NCBI RefSeq assembly: GCF_007754155.1
Contig: NZ_CP037423.1
Location: 1,612,001 to 1,676,000 of the forward strand
Length of the DNA stretch: 64,000 bases
From: Stieleria neptunia
GTDB lineage: Bacteria > Planctomycetota > Planctomycetia > Pirellulales > Pirellulaceae
Direction: 5' to 3'
The translations under genes were made by a program, and so were the position numbers. Shown here piece after piece: positions 10,853 to 18,494 of the stretch. A model generated the notes under the pieces. That model did no database searches. It saw only the letters and a program-made list of their open reading frames with translations, and was not told the DNA's origin. Numbering within the stretch: the first letter of the stretch is position 1; each line of letters opens with the position of its first letter.

Positions 10853-10898
10853 GGACAATCTTAGGCGGAAACCGTTCCGCAGCATTTGCCCAACGGGC

Positions 10899-11113
10899 AT
10901 CAACAACATAGCCTGGGGTCAGGGAACGAGCGCAGCGGAGTGACCGCCACCCCAGGGAAAGAATGCCAAACCCGCTCTCTCCCCGTTTCGATCGGCCGGC
11001 GGCTCTGCCGCCGGCCGATCGAAACGGGGAGGGTTTACGATGGATCGTGGACCTGGGGTTACGCCCGGATTCGCTGGGGCTCATCCGGTCTCACCCCAGG
11101 CTATGTTGTTGAT
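10899..11113. mobile_element. MITE-like 215-bp element with perfect 21-bp terminal inverted repeats
   Basis: ATCAACAACATAGCCTGGGG plus T at 10899-10919 is the exact inverse of 11093-11113. Inside lies a 49-nt palindrome (10981-11029) with 23-nt perfect arms and a 3-nt loop. There is no open frame that looks like a transposase. This is a non-autonomous element or palindromic repeat. It fills most of the 568-bp spacer between the TonB receptor and the radical SAM gene; I saw no gene in the rest of that spacer. Confidence 0.6.
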
Positions 11114-11210
11114 CGCCTTTGGCGAACCAAGCCGAGTGATCCTTGATCCACCACGGAACAAGAACGACGAAAGTCTCATCCGCCACAATGCATGAAATAG
11201 CGGTCATTCT

Positions 11211-11237
11211 GCGCAGCCCAGGCGTAGGGCGGAGCCT
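11211..11237. repeat. 27-nt dispersed repeat, copy 1
   Basis: The 27-nt stretch beginning GCGCAGCCCAGGCGTAGGGC is identical to 38181-38207, 27 kb away. Both copies sit in spacers and continue into similar 'ggaac(g/a)ag' sequence, so this is a dispersed intergenic repeat. Confidence 0.7.
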
Positions 11238-11311
11238 GGGAACAAGTCTTGAGCCATGGGTGACATTTAACGATAGACGGACCACTACGCAGCTGGCATG
11301 CACAGCATGCC

Positions 11312-13234
11312 CTACTCCGCGTAGACAGGAAGCGGTTGCTGGGCTGGGTTGGCATCGGTTTGGTCGTCGCCCTTGTCATGAACGTTGACGGCCAACGCGA
11401 GGAATCGATTGTCGTCCTCAAAGGCGAGTGACTGATCCTTGAATCGTTCCAGCACATCCCGCAGTTGTGATGCGGGAACGTGCAAGTCGTGGTGTTCATG
11501 AAGCTGTCGACGCACCGATTCGGCGTTGCCGCCGTGCTGGATGGCCTGATAGACGGCCGCCTCGATTCCCTCCAAGATGATTTCCGATGGTCGTTCGAAG
11601 CGATGGTCGTGGATCCGAACGAATCCGGGGCCGAGTTGATAGGTCAATCGATCAGGACGCCTCGCATATCGGTGGTTCCAATTTTCGATCGCAGCCTTCA
11701 ACGAATGCGTGTATTGATCGGGATCACGGCCGTCCGCATGAACGGCTTCGAAATGATACGCAAGATCGGACACGTCGCTCGCCCGCTCACGATAGATGTA
11801 CGCGTAGAACTCCGCCGGGCCGATGATTCGCAGACCGTGCGCACTTGGGTCCGCATGATAAGGGCTGTAGCGATCAATCACCAATCGCACCAGACGCGGC
11901 GGCTGCAAATGCACAAGCGAGGGTGCGGCGGCGGCCATCGATTCGTATTCGGCGATCGGTTCGTTCGGGAATCCGTAGATCACATTCCAAACCACGTCGA
12001 CTCCCAGTTCGGCAGCGTACTTCAGCAGCCGGATGTTTTGCAGTGCCGTCGTTCCCTTGCGGATCAGTTTCAAAATGGGAGTGCTGAAGCTTTCGATTCC
12101 CGGTTGAATGGTTCGGATTCCCGCGTCACGCATCAACCGCAGTTGTGACTTGCGGAGGTTCGCTTTGACTTCGAAGAATAATTGGAAATCGATCGGCGAC
12201 TCCGCCAGCCGTGGCAGCAATTCACGGTGGTAGTTCATGTCCAAGATATTGTCGACGGAGAAGAATCGCAGGCGACGATAACGCTGCGATAGATCCATCA
12301 GCTGGTCATGGAATTGCTCCGCCGGCTTGGATCGAAAGGACATCGTGGCGCCGTTGAGCCCGCAAAAGGTGCAGTGGGATTTTTCGCCCCACCAACATCC
12401 ACGCGACGATTCGACCGGCAACTGAATCTGGGGGTCGATGACCGGACGGAGCGGGTGTCGGCTCAGTCGCTGAAAGTATTCGTCGTAGTCCGGCCCAGGC
12501 ACATCGGCCATGGTGAAGGACGCGATCGAAGCGGCGGGGTTGATCCGCTGGGCATCCGCTTCCCGCAGGCAGATTCCCGGCAGCTCCGATGGGCTGTTGC
12601 CGGATTGCCATTGTTTGATCAGTTCGGGGAAAACGCCTTCCGATTCGCCTCGGACGACGGCATCGATGAAGGGAAAGCGTCGAAACAGCGCCGCGCCCAT
12701 CTCGCCCTGGCAATTGGCCCCTCCCAAGACAACTTTCAAATCGCTGTCTTGCAGCTTGAGTTGTTTGGCCAAAACGAGAGACGCGATGTTCTGGCTGAAC
12801 ATCGTGGTGAAGCCCACGACATCCGGCGAGTGTTCCAGAATCTCTGAGACGCATTGACTCAGAAATTCCGGCACCCAATTCCGCACGGCAAAAGCGCTGT
12901 CGATGACGCGTGCCGGGATGCGTTTCTGGACAAGAAAACGATAGTACTCGGCGTCCAACCGCGCGTCGGGGGGAAACAGTGGCGGAACGCCAAAGATCCA
13001 TTCGCCTAAACCGACACCGTGAAACGTGTCACTGACCGACTCGATTCCGGCCAGTACTTCTTCAGGATGAAAGACACGCTGGGCGAGGAACCGCGACCAT
13101 TCCAGATAAAACGAGCAACTCGTCGTCTCGATGCCGTGGGCCGACAGCAGCGCCTGGTTGATCCCCAATTGAATCGACGGCATGTTGGTGCTGTGCCACG
13201 GCATCGACACCAGCACGACGCGAGGATTCAACAT
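11312..13234 (-). CDS. B12-binding radical SAM enzyme of the RiPP maturation type
   Basis: A 640-residue protein. Residues about 120-210 form a cobalamin-binding-like domain (DVVGFTTMFSQN, then VVLGGANCQG). The radical SAM cysteines lie at 280, 288 and 291 in SRGCWWGEKSHCTFCGLNG. This C-x7-C-x2-C spacing with CWWG and HCTFCGLNG is the hallmark I associate with the 'RiPP maturation radical SAM protein 1' family (TIGR03975), which includes B12-dependent C-methylases. The remainder is the TIM-barrel and a C-terminal domain of about 130 residues. It is transcribed away from the methyltransferase gene, with 118 nt between the two starts. A peptide-modifying role fits the neighbouring kinase-HopA1 gene and small peptide. 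The specific reaction, probably C-methylation, is inferred. Confidence 0.85.
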   Translation of the reverse strand: MLNPRVVLVSMPWHSTNMPSIQLGINQALLSAHGIETTSCSFYLEWSRFLAQRVFHPEEVLAGIESVSDTFHGVGLGEWIFGVPPLFPPDARLDAEYYRFLVQKRIPARVIDSAFAVRNWVPEFLSQCVSEILEHSPDVVGFTTMFSQNIASLVLAKQLKLQDSDLKVVLGGANCQGEMGAALFRRFPFIDAVVRGESEGVFPELIKQWQSGNSPSELPGICLREADAQRINPAASIASFTMADVPGPDYDEYFQRLSRHPLRPVIDPQIQLPVESSRGCWWGEKSHCTFCGLNGATMSFRSKPAEQFHDQLMDLSQRYRRLRFFSVDNILDMNYHRELLPRLAESPIDFQLFFEVKANLRKSQLRLMRDAGIRTIQPGIESFSTPILKLIRKGTTALQNIRLLKYAAELGVDVVWNVIYGFPNEPIAEYESMAAAAPSLVHLQPPRLVRLVIDRYSPYHADPSAHGLRIIGPAEFYAYIYRERASDVSDLAYHFEAVHADGRDPDQYTHSLKAAIENWNHRYARRPDRLTYQLGPGFVRIHDHRFERPSEIILEGIEAAVYQAIQHGGNAESVRRQLHEHHDLHVPASQLRDVLERFKDQSLAFEDDNRFLALAVNVHDKGDDQTDANPAQQPLPVYAE

Positions 13235-13352
13235 GCACCGAATCTCGAAAGGAGGGCGGAAGTTTTGTAAATAGCCACGGAAACGTCGCTGGAGGACCTA
13301 TGATTCTACGTTGCCGTTGGCCAGTCACGCGATCCTTTTTCATCACGCCGGA

Positions 13353-14375
13353 ATGATGATGGTTGACAAGTCCCCTTCGCCAAGCCGCTACATCGAAGAC
13401 CTGCTTGCCGGTCAGATGCGTGCACGAAGCTTGGCGATCGCTCACCGGTTGGGACTGTTTGCCGCACTGGCTGACAGGACGTGTGAGGTGACCGAATTGT
13501 CAAACACGCTCGGCGTGCACGTGACCGGGCTGCGAAAGCTGCTCGCCACCTTGGAGACGATGGAATTGGTCGGTCGCAGCGGCGACGGTTACGAGTTGAC
13601 TGAGATCGCACGTCACAGCTTAATCGGGAGAAATGCTCAATCCTTCGGGGAATTTGTCGATTTTTTCACCGATCAATTCGAAAGCAAACCGATTTCATTG
13701 CTATTGAACCATTTGCGGATTGGTGGGCCTGTGCGACCGGCGACCACGCCGGACCAATGGCGCCACTACATGGCGGCCATGGATCGAATGGCCCATCTGT
13801 CGGCCGACCGAATTGCCCAAGCCATGCAACTGGATCGAGATCAGACGCTGCTCGATTTGGGCGGCGGGCCCGGGCTGTATGCGATCGCGGCATGCAATCG
13901 ATACCCGCATGTGAACGCAACGATTTTGGATCTGGACGATGCGTTGCACTTCGCCCATCAGAACATCAGCGACGCTCGGCTGGCCGATCGAATCCGGTTG
14001 CGGCCCGGTTCGGTCACCGATGGATCTTACGGCGGACCCTATGACGTGATCTTGCTGTCCCACACGATCCATTTGTTCGACGAACGGACCGTGCAAAGAA
14101 TTTTTTCTGCGTGCCACACGGCGCTCGGTGTGGACGGACGCTTGGTGGTTCGTGACCTGTTCACCGACGGTGGCCGCACGCAACCGGCGTTGGGATCGCT
14201 GGTCGCATTCCACATGTGGAACGAAGGCGATGCCTACTCGGTGCCTCAAACGACGGGACTGTTGGTCAACGCCGGATTCCAGCCGCCTCGTCACGTGCAA
14301 TTTCGCGACGAACAAGATCCCGAGATCTTGGGGTCGCTATTGATTTCTCGCAAAACCGATTCGACGTCGACGTGA
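13353..14375 (+). CDS. SAM-dependent methyltransferase (O-methyltransferase family 2 type)
   Basis: A 340-residue enzyme with an N-terminal winged-helix dimerisation region (RARSLAIAHRLGLFAAL, then LAT-LETMELV) and a C-terminal Rossmann domain. The SAM-binding motif LLDLGGGPG lies at about 167-175. The acidic end of strand 2 (ATILDLDDAL) and a late R-D-L-F-T-D segment are also present. This is the plan of acetylserotonin/hydroxyindole O-methyltransferase-like enzymes of natural-product pathways. Three ATG codons in a row (13353, 13356, 13359) offer starts; a TTG at 13311 is less likely. It converges on the FAD oxidase gene with a single base between the stop codons. The substrate is unknown; in this setting it may be a modified peptide. 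Confidence 0.85.
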   Translation: MMMVDKSPSPSRYIEDLLAGQMRARSLAIAHRLGLFAALADRTCEVTELSNTLGVHVTGLRKLLATLETMELVGRSGDGYELTEIARHSLIGRNAQSFGEFVDFFTDQFESKPISLLLNHLRIGGPVRPATTPDQWRHYMAAMDRMAHLSADRIAQAMQLDRDQTLLDLGGGPGLYAIAACNRYPHVNATILDLDDALHFAHQNISDARLADRIRLRPGSVTDGSYGGPYDVILLSHTIHLFDERTVQRIFSACHTALGVDGRLVVRDLFTDGGRTQPALGSLVAFHMWNEGDAYSVPQTTGLLVNAGFQPPRHVQFRDEQDPEILGSLLISRKTDSTST

Positions 14376-14376
14376 T

Positions 14377-15882
14377 TTAGTCTTGAATCGCGTCGTAGCG
14401 TCCCGGGGCGAGAATTGATTTGGGGTCGAACGCCCGCTTGATCGACCTCAGGTAGCGGTCATGGTCATCGCCGGGCGGGGGCAGGGAATCCATGGACAAG
14501 AGCGTCAAGCGATAGGGGAAATGCCCCAGCTCGCGCAGCAGCGTCATCACCTTGTCGTGGCAAGCGACCGCACGTTCATCTTCGCCCGCGATTTCTCGAT
14601 CGTAAATGATGGACAGGTACAAGTGGGCGCATCGTCCGTTGACGCAGTTGATTCCGACATTGGGTTCAAATCCATGTCCCAAGACGACGGGGTCCACGGC
14701 GTTGACGACATCGACCAGGTCTTGGCCGACCAGTGGGATGGCAAAGCACATCCAGATCAAACCGCAACGGTCACGATCCGGGTTGATGCTCGGCGGCAAG
14801 CCTCCTTTTTTTCGCCAGTACGCCGCACGAATGTTGTGTTCGGTGGGCACGCCCAGATAGACGTTCTGCGAGTCGTCCGAATCTCCCCATTGCCAATCGG
14901 ATGTCAGCGGTTTGAGCCTGTGTTGCAGAAACGCCGCGTTCGCATCGGCGATTTCACCGCTGGCGGCATAAATCGCGCCGCCGATCAGCCAGGGTTCACT
15001 CGGGAACCTCTCGATGTCCACGGGGGTTTGTCCGTCCATGGCCTGCCACGGATAGCCACCCATCGTCGACGCCATTTTATGGCTGTTCCACAAGCCGATT
15101 CCGTTGGTTTCGACGACGCGATGGAGCAGCAATTCGCGAGCGGTGTCGACGGCCTGGTTCAGTTCCTCCCGTCGTCCGATGCGTGCCATGAAGGGTTTGA
15201 GAACCTGGGGATAGGGCGTCAACCAAACGGTCAGTTGAGTGATCACGCCCAGGTTCGATTGCGTGAACAGCCCTTCCAGGTTGGGGCCGACGCCGTGGCG
15301 ATGAAGGTGTGTTGCACTGGCGTTGGGAAAGCGTCCGAAACCGGTGTGAATGCAGTCCCCGTTGGGAAGCACCGCTTGGAAGTTGGCAACGAAGTCGGCT
15401 CGCTGGCCATAGGGTCCGGCGGCTTCTCCCCGCTCGGCGATGTTCCCGATCAGACTTCCTTGGGGCGGGCCGCCGGGCACGGGCAGGAAGAAGGTTGATT
15501 TCTGATCACGCAGGAATTCACTTGCCTGTTGGAACGTCACGCCGGGTTCGACCACCAGGAATCCCAACCGCGGATCGAAGTCAACGATCCGGTTCATCCG
15601 GGACAGATCCAAGAGCACGGCATCGCGAGTGGGGACAGAGGAGCCGAGTCCCCAATTGCAACCGCGACTGGTGGGGTAGACCGGCAGCTCAAATCGGTTT
15701 GCGATCCGCAACGACGATTGAACTTCGGCATGATTGTCCGGGCGAAGAATCGCAACAACCGACGCGTTGGTCGGAAACGTGGCGGTGGATGCCCGGTCGA
15801 GCGATTCGGCCGACGTCACGACGTTCTGCTGTCCCAGTGCCTCGCGCCAGGCAGCGACAGCAGCATCGGTGGATTCGTTCAC
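14377..15882 (-). CDS. FAD-linked oxidase of the vanillyl-alcohol oxidase/4-cresol dehydrogenase type
   Basis: A 501-residue flavoprotein. The N-terminal half is an FAD_binding_4 domain: PTSRGCNWGLGSS and LSRMNRIVDFDPRLGFLVVEPGV, then GNIAERG. The segment GPNLEGLFTQSNLGVITQLTVWL is close to that seen in p-cresol methylhydroxylase-like flavoproteins. The C-terminal half matches the FAD-oxidase C domain (GRCAHLYLSIIYDRE). Family members oxidise para-substituted phenols, and the candidate precursor peptide at 18260 has three tyrosines, so tyrosine side-chain oxidation is a possible but untested role. The gene converges with the methyltransferase and diverges from the S53 peptidase (166 nt between starts). 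No cytochrome partner is adjacent. Confidence 0.85.
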   Translation of the reverse strand: MNESTDAAVAAWREALGQQNVVTSAESLDRASTATFPTNASVVAILRPDNHAEVQSSLRIANRFELPVYPTSRGCNWGLGSSVPTRDAVLLDLSRMNRIVDFDPRLGFLVVEPGVTFQQASEFLRDQKSTFFLPVPGGPPQGSLIGNIAERGEAAGPYGQRADFVANFQAVLPNGDCIHTGFGRFPNASATHLHRHGVGPNLEGLFTQSNLGVITQLTVWLTPYPQVLKPFMARIGRREELNQAVDTARELLLHRVVETNGIGLWNSHKMASTMGGYPWQAMDGQTPVDIERFPSEPWLIGGAIYAASGEIADANAAFLQHRLKPLTSDWQWGDSDDSQNVYLGVPTEHNIRAAYWRKKGGLPPSINPDRDRCGLIWMCFAIPLVGQDLVDVVNAVDPVVLGHGFEPNVGINCVNGRCAHLYLSIIYDREIAGEDERAVACHDKVMTLLRELGHFPYRLTLLSMDSLPPPGDDHDRYLRSIKRAFDPKSILAPGRYDAIQD

Positions 15883-16048
15883 GCTGGAAAACCTTTCTGG
15901 AAGCGTTGGCGTGCTCGGTAAAACGTTCGTATTCAGAGTCTCGCTCTACTATAGTGCGTCAAATCGTTCCCCACGGCGGACGGTCTTGCGGAATTGGTTT
16001 TCACGTCGCCTTCATCAGCGTCTCACCTCCAAGACGAGGACATTCATT

Positions 16049-18181
16049 GTGACCACCGACGACGAGCGTCCAAATTCGACTTTCTCCGAATCGGATCCGG
16101 TGCCGCTGGAAGGAAGCGCCGTGCCGATGCCGCAGGACGTGCGAGAATTGGGTGACGCCGACCCGAGTCGCTGCCTGGTGATCACCCTGTATGTCCGCCC
16201 ACGAACGGATGCACCATCGTTGAGCGAGGACCGCGCTGAAACGTTCGCCGACGAAGTGCTGTCGTTGGAGCAGTTTGAAGAGCAATTCGGAGCCAGCGAC
16301 GAAGACATCGATGCCGTGGTGGGCTTTTGTGAAAGCGTCGGTTTTGATTCGATCGAACCCAATGCCGGACGCTGTGTGGTTCATGGCCAGGGCACGGTCG
16401 AGCAATGCAGCCAGGCCTTTCATGTCACGTTGAAGCGGTTCGATTGTCGCCGCGGAAAATTTTTCGGGCATCACGACGAAGTGTACGTCCCCGGTGCGTT
16501 GGAAGGGATCATCGAGGCTGTCGGTGGGCTGGACAGTTTTGGAACCCTTGGGCGAATTCGCATCGAAGAGAACATCAAGGAGGTCGAACTCGAGGAGCCG
16601 GACCTGCCGCCGGAAGCACTGCCAGCGGCGTGGCCCGAACCCGAGGACGCGCCGTCGGCAATCGTTCGCTCCGAGGCGTTGGCGTGGGGCGAATCGCAGG
16701 ACGTTCCGCCGGTCGCGAGCCGAAGTACGGACGTTGATTCCGACACGGCGTGGAGGGGGGCCGAGGAAGGCGACGATGCCCCGATGGTCTGCGCCGAAGC
16801 GTCTCCGCGATACCGTTCGGAGAAACAATCCGGTTCTGACAACTTCGGCCCCGACTATTCTCCACCACGCAGGTCAAACGACGAACCGATTCCGCCGGGT
16901 TATCAGATCAGTTTTCCGTCCAAGATCGCGCGGTTGTATGACTTCCCCGAAACGCTTGATGGATCCGGCGAGACGATCGGGATCATCTCGCTGGGCGGAC
17001 AATTCCATCCCTCCGACATGGACACGTACTTTCGGGTCCAGGGCATCAAGCCTCCGGAGATCATTGTCGAGCCGATCGGGCCCCAGTACCCACGCGTCGC
17101 GTCTCCACCTGGCCCGCCGGACAAGACTTGGAGCGATCAACAAATTGCGGAGTACGCCAACGATCTCGAATTGACGCTCGATCTGCAGGTCGCCGGTAGC
17201 ATTGCTCCGGGGGCGAAACTGGTCGTCTTTCGCTTGCACCCGAACGCCAGGCAACCCTATCTGACGGCGTTGACCCATGCGCTGCATTCACGAAATCGTC
17301 CGTCCGTGGTTTCGATCAGCTATGGTTCGGCAGAAGCCACCTTGGCGTCTCGCACCATGCAGTTGGCCAATGCACTGTTTGCGCGGGCTTCGTTGATGGG
17401 GATCTCAATCTGTGCGGCATCGGGTGATGCCGGTTCCGCGTCGCGTGACTTTGACGTGATCCGAACACGGCCGACCAGCCCCCACGTCAACTTCCCCGCC
17501 AGTTCACCGTACGTGCTGGCTTGTGGGGGGACGGAGATCGAAACAGCCGATGGCAAAATTGTCAGTGAATGCGCCTGGAATGATCTGGACCAATGCCGTC
17601 TTGCCACCGCCGGTGGTCGCAGTCGAAAATTCGAACGCCCCGACTATCAACGCGATCTCAAGCTTCCCGCGATGCCCAGTCAGCACAGCGACTTTGATGG
17701 TCGAGGCTTGCCCGATGTTGCTGCCAATGCGTCGCTGGCCAGTGGTTACCACACGCTGCTTGGCGGCAGGTGGGACTACAGCGGCGGCACGAGCGCCGCG
17801 GCGCCGCTTTGGGCGGCGTTGATTGCGAGAATCAATCAAGGTCTGGGACGACGCGTCGGATTCATTCATCCGATCTTGTATCGTCTGGCCGGCACAGACG
17901 CATTCCGCGACATCACCGAAGGCAGCAACGGTTATTTTAAATCCGGCATCGGTTGGGATGCCTGCACCGGTCATGGCGTTCCCGTCGGCCGAGCGTTGTT
18001 CGAGGGAGTGAAAAGAGAGATGGCCAAGCGGCCGGATCGTCATCCAAAGGATCCCCCCGAGGACACAATCGATATCGCCGGACAAGCCCAGCAATCTGCC
18101 CGTCTCGCCCAGCAAGCAGCCCACTTTGCTCAATTTGCAATTTCTCCACTCTCCCCCCCAAGGTGGCGATGGCCGAACTAG
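16049..18181 (+). CDS. S53 (sedolisin/kumamolisin) peptidase with precursor-like C-terminal tail
   Basis: A 710-residue protein from the GTG at 16049, preceded by GACGAGGA at 8-nt spacing. The open frame runs further up to 15734 but would overlap the divergent oxidase gene. Residues about 40-180 are a Pro-kumamolisin activation domain (CLVITLYVRPR). About 100 disordered acidic residues follow. The catalytic domain has E374 and D378 in ELTLDLQ, the oxyanion Asp at 460 (CAASGD) and Ser582 in GGTSAAAP. Calcium-site residues lie around 621-637 (DITEGSNG, GWD). No signal peptide is visible, so it may act in the cytoplasm or leave by another route. The last 31 residues are unusual: a seven-residue Ala/Gln repeat (680-697) and then a Pro/Trp-rich end, resembling the small peptide encoded next. 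A role in cleaving that peptide is inferred. Confidence 0.88.
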   Translation: MTTDDERPNSTFSESDPVPLEGSAVPMPQDVRELGDADPSRCLVITLYVRPRTDAPSLSEDRAETFADEVLSLEQFEEQFGASDEDIDAVVGFCESVGFDSIEPNAGRCVVHGQGTVEQCSQAFHVTLKRFDCRRGKFFGHHDEVYVPGALEGIIEAVGGLDSFGTLGRIRIEENIKEVELEEPDLPPEALPAAWPEPEDAPSAIVRSEALAWGESQDVPPVASRSTDVDSDTAWRGAEEGDDAPMVCAEASPRYRSEKQSGSDNFGPDYSPPRRSNDEPIPPGYQISFPSKIARLYDFPETLDGSGETIGIISLGGQFHPSDMDTYFRVQGIKPPEIIVEPIGPQYPRVASPPGPPDKTWSDQQIAEYANDLELTLDLQVAGSIAPGAKLVVFRLHPNARQPYLTALTHALHSRNRPSVVSISYGSAEATLASRTMQLANALFARASLMGISICAASGDAGSASRDFDVIRTRPTSPHVNFPASSPYVLACGGTEIETADGKIVSECAWNDLDQCRLATAGGRSRKFERPDYQRDLKLPAMPSQHSDFDGRGLPDVAANASLASGYHTLLGGRWDYSGGTSAAAPLWAALIARINQGLGRRVGFIHPILYRLAGTDAFRDITEGSNGYFKSGIGWDACTGHGVPVGRALFEGVKREMAKRPDRHPKDPPEDTIDIAGQAQQSARLAQQAAHFAQFAISPLSPPRWRWPN

Positions 18182-18259
18182 AATACAGCGGCCTCATGGT
18201 TGATCGAAACTGTTTTTGATCGGTTTCCATTTCCTTCCATTAATTCGAGAGAGTGAGTT

Positions 18260-18490
18260 ATGACCGACGAACGAGCCCAGGCGGCGTTACATGCGGCGCA
18301 ACACGCCGCGATGGCCGCTCATCACGCCGCCATGGCCGCCCAATGTGCGGCAATTGCCGCCGGGGCACCGCAGCAAGGGACCGGAGGCGGACCCGGGCAG
18401 ATGCAGGGAGCGCCCATGGGCTATCAATATCCGGGGCAAAACCCCTACATGCAGCAGCAACCGGGCCCGCACCCGATGACCGTTTGGTGA
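18260..18490 (+). CDS. Small Ala/His- then Gly/Pro/Gln-rich peptide, candidate RiPP precursor
   Basis: A 76-residue ORF with a good Shine-Dalgarno (GAGAGAGTGAG just ahead of the ATG) and 4 nt between its stop and the next gene's start. Residues 6-35 are a helical leader-like segment with a seven-residue period (AAMAAHH at 16-22 shifted to AAMAAQC and AAIAAGA), rich in Ala, His and Gln and holding the only cysteine, C29. Residues 36-76 are Gly/Pro/Gln/Tyr-rich with Y55, Y57, Y63 and Thr41, and end in HPMTVW. The position, size, leader/core look and modifying-enzyme neighbours make it the best precursor candidate. The only Thr residues in the tail are 41 and 74 and there is no Ser, so a kinase/HopA1 dehydration would have to act on Thr. 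It could also be a small structural or metal-binding protein. Confidence 0.7.
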   Translation: MTDERAQAALHAAQHAAMAAHHAAMAAQCAAIAAGAPQQGTGGGPGQMQGAPMGYQYPGQNPYMQQQPGPHPMTVW

Positions 18491-18494
18491 TCGC

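Noticed and set aside
14461..15498. 345-codon plus-strand frame opposite the FAD oxidase
   Set aside because: Shadow frame; the oxidase on the minus strand has full family motifs.
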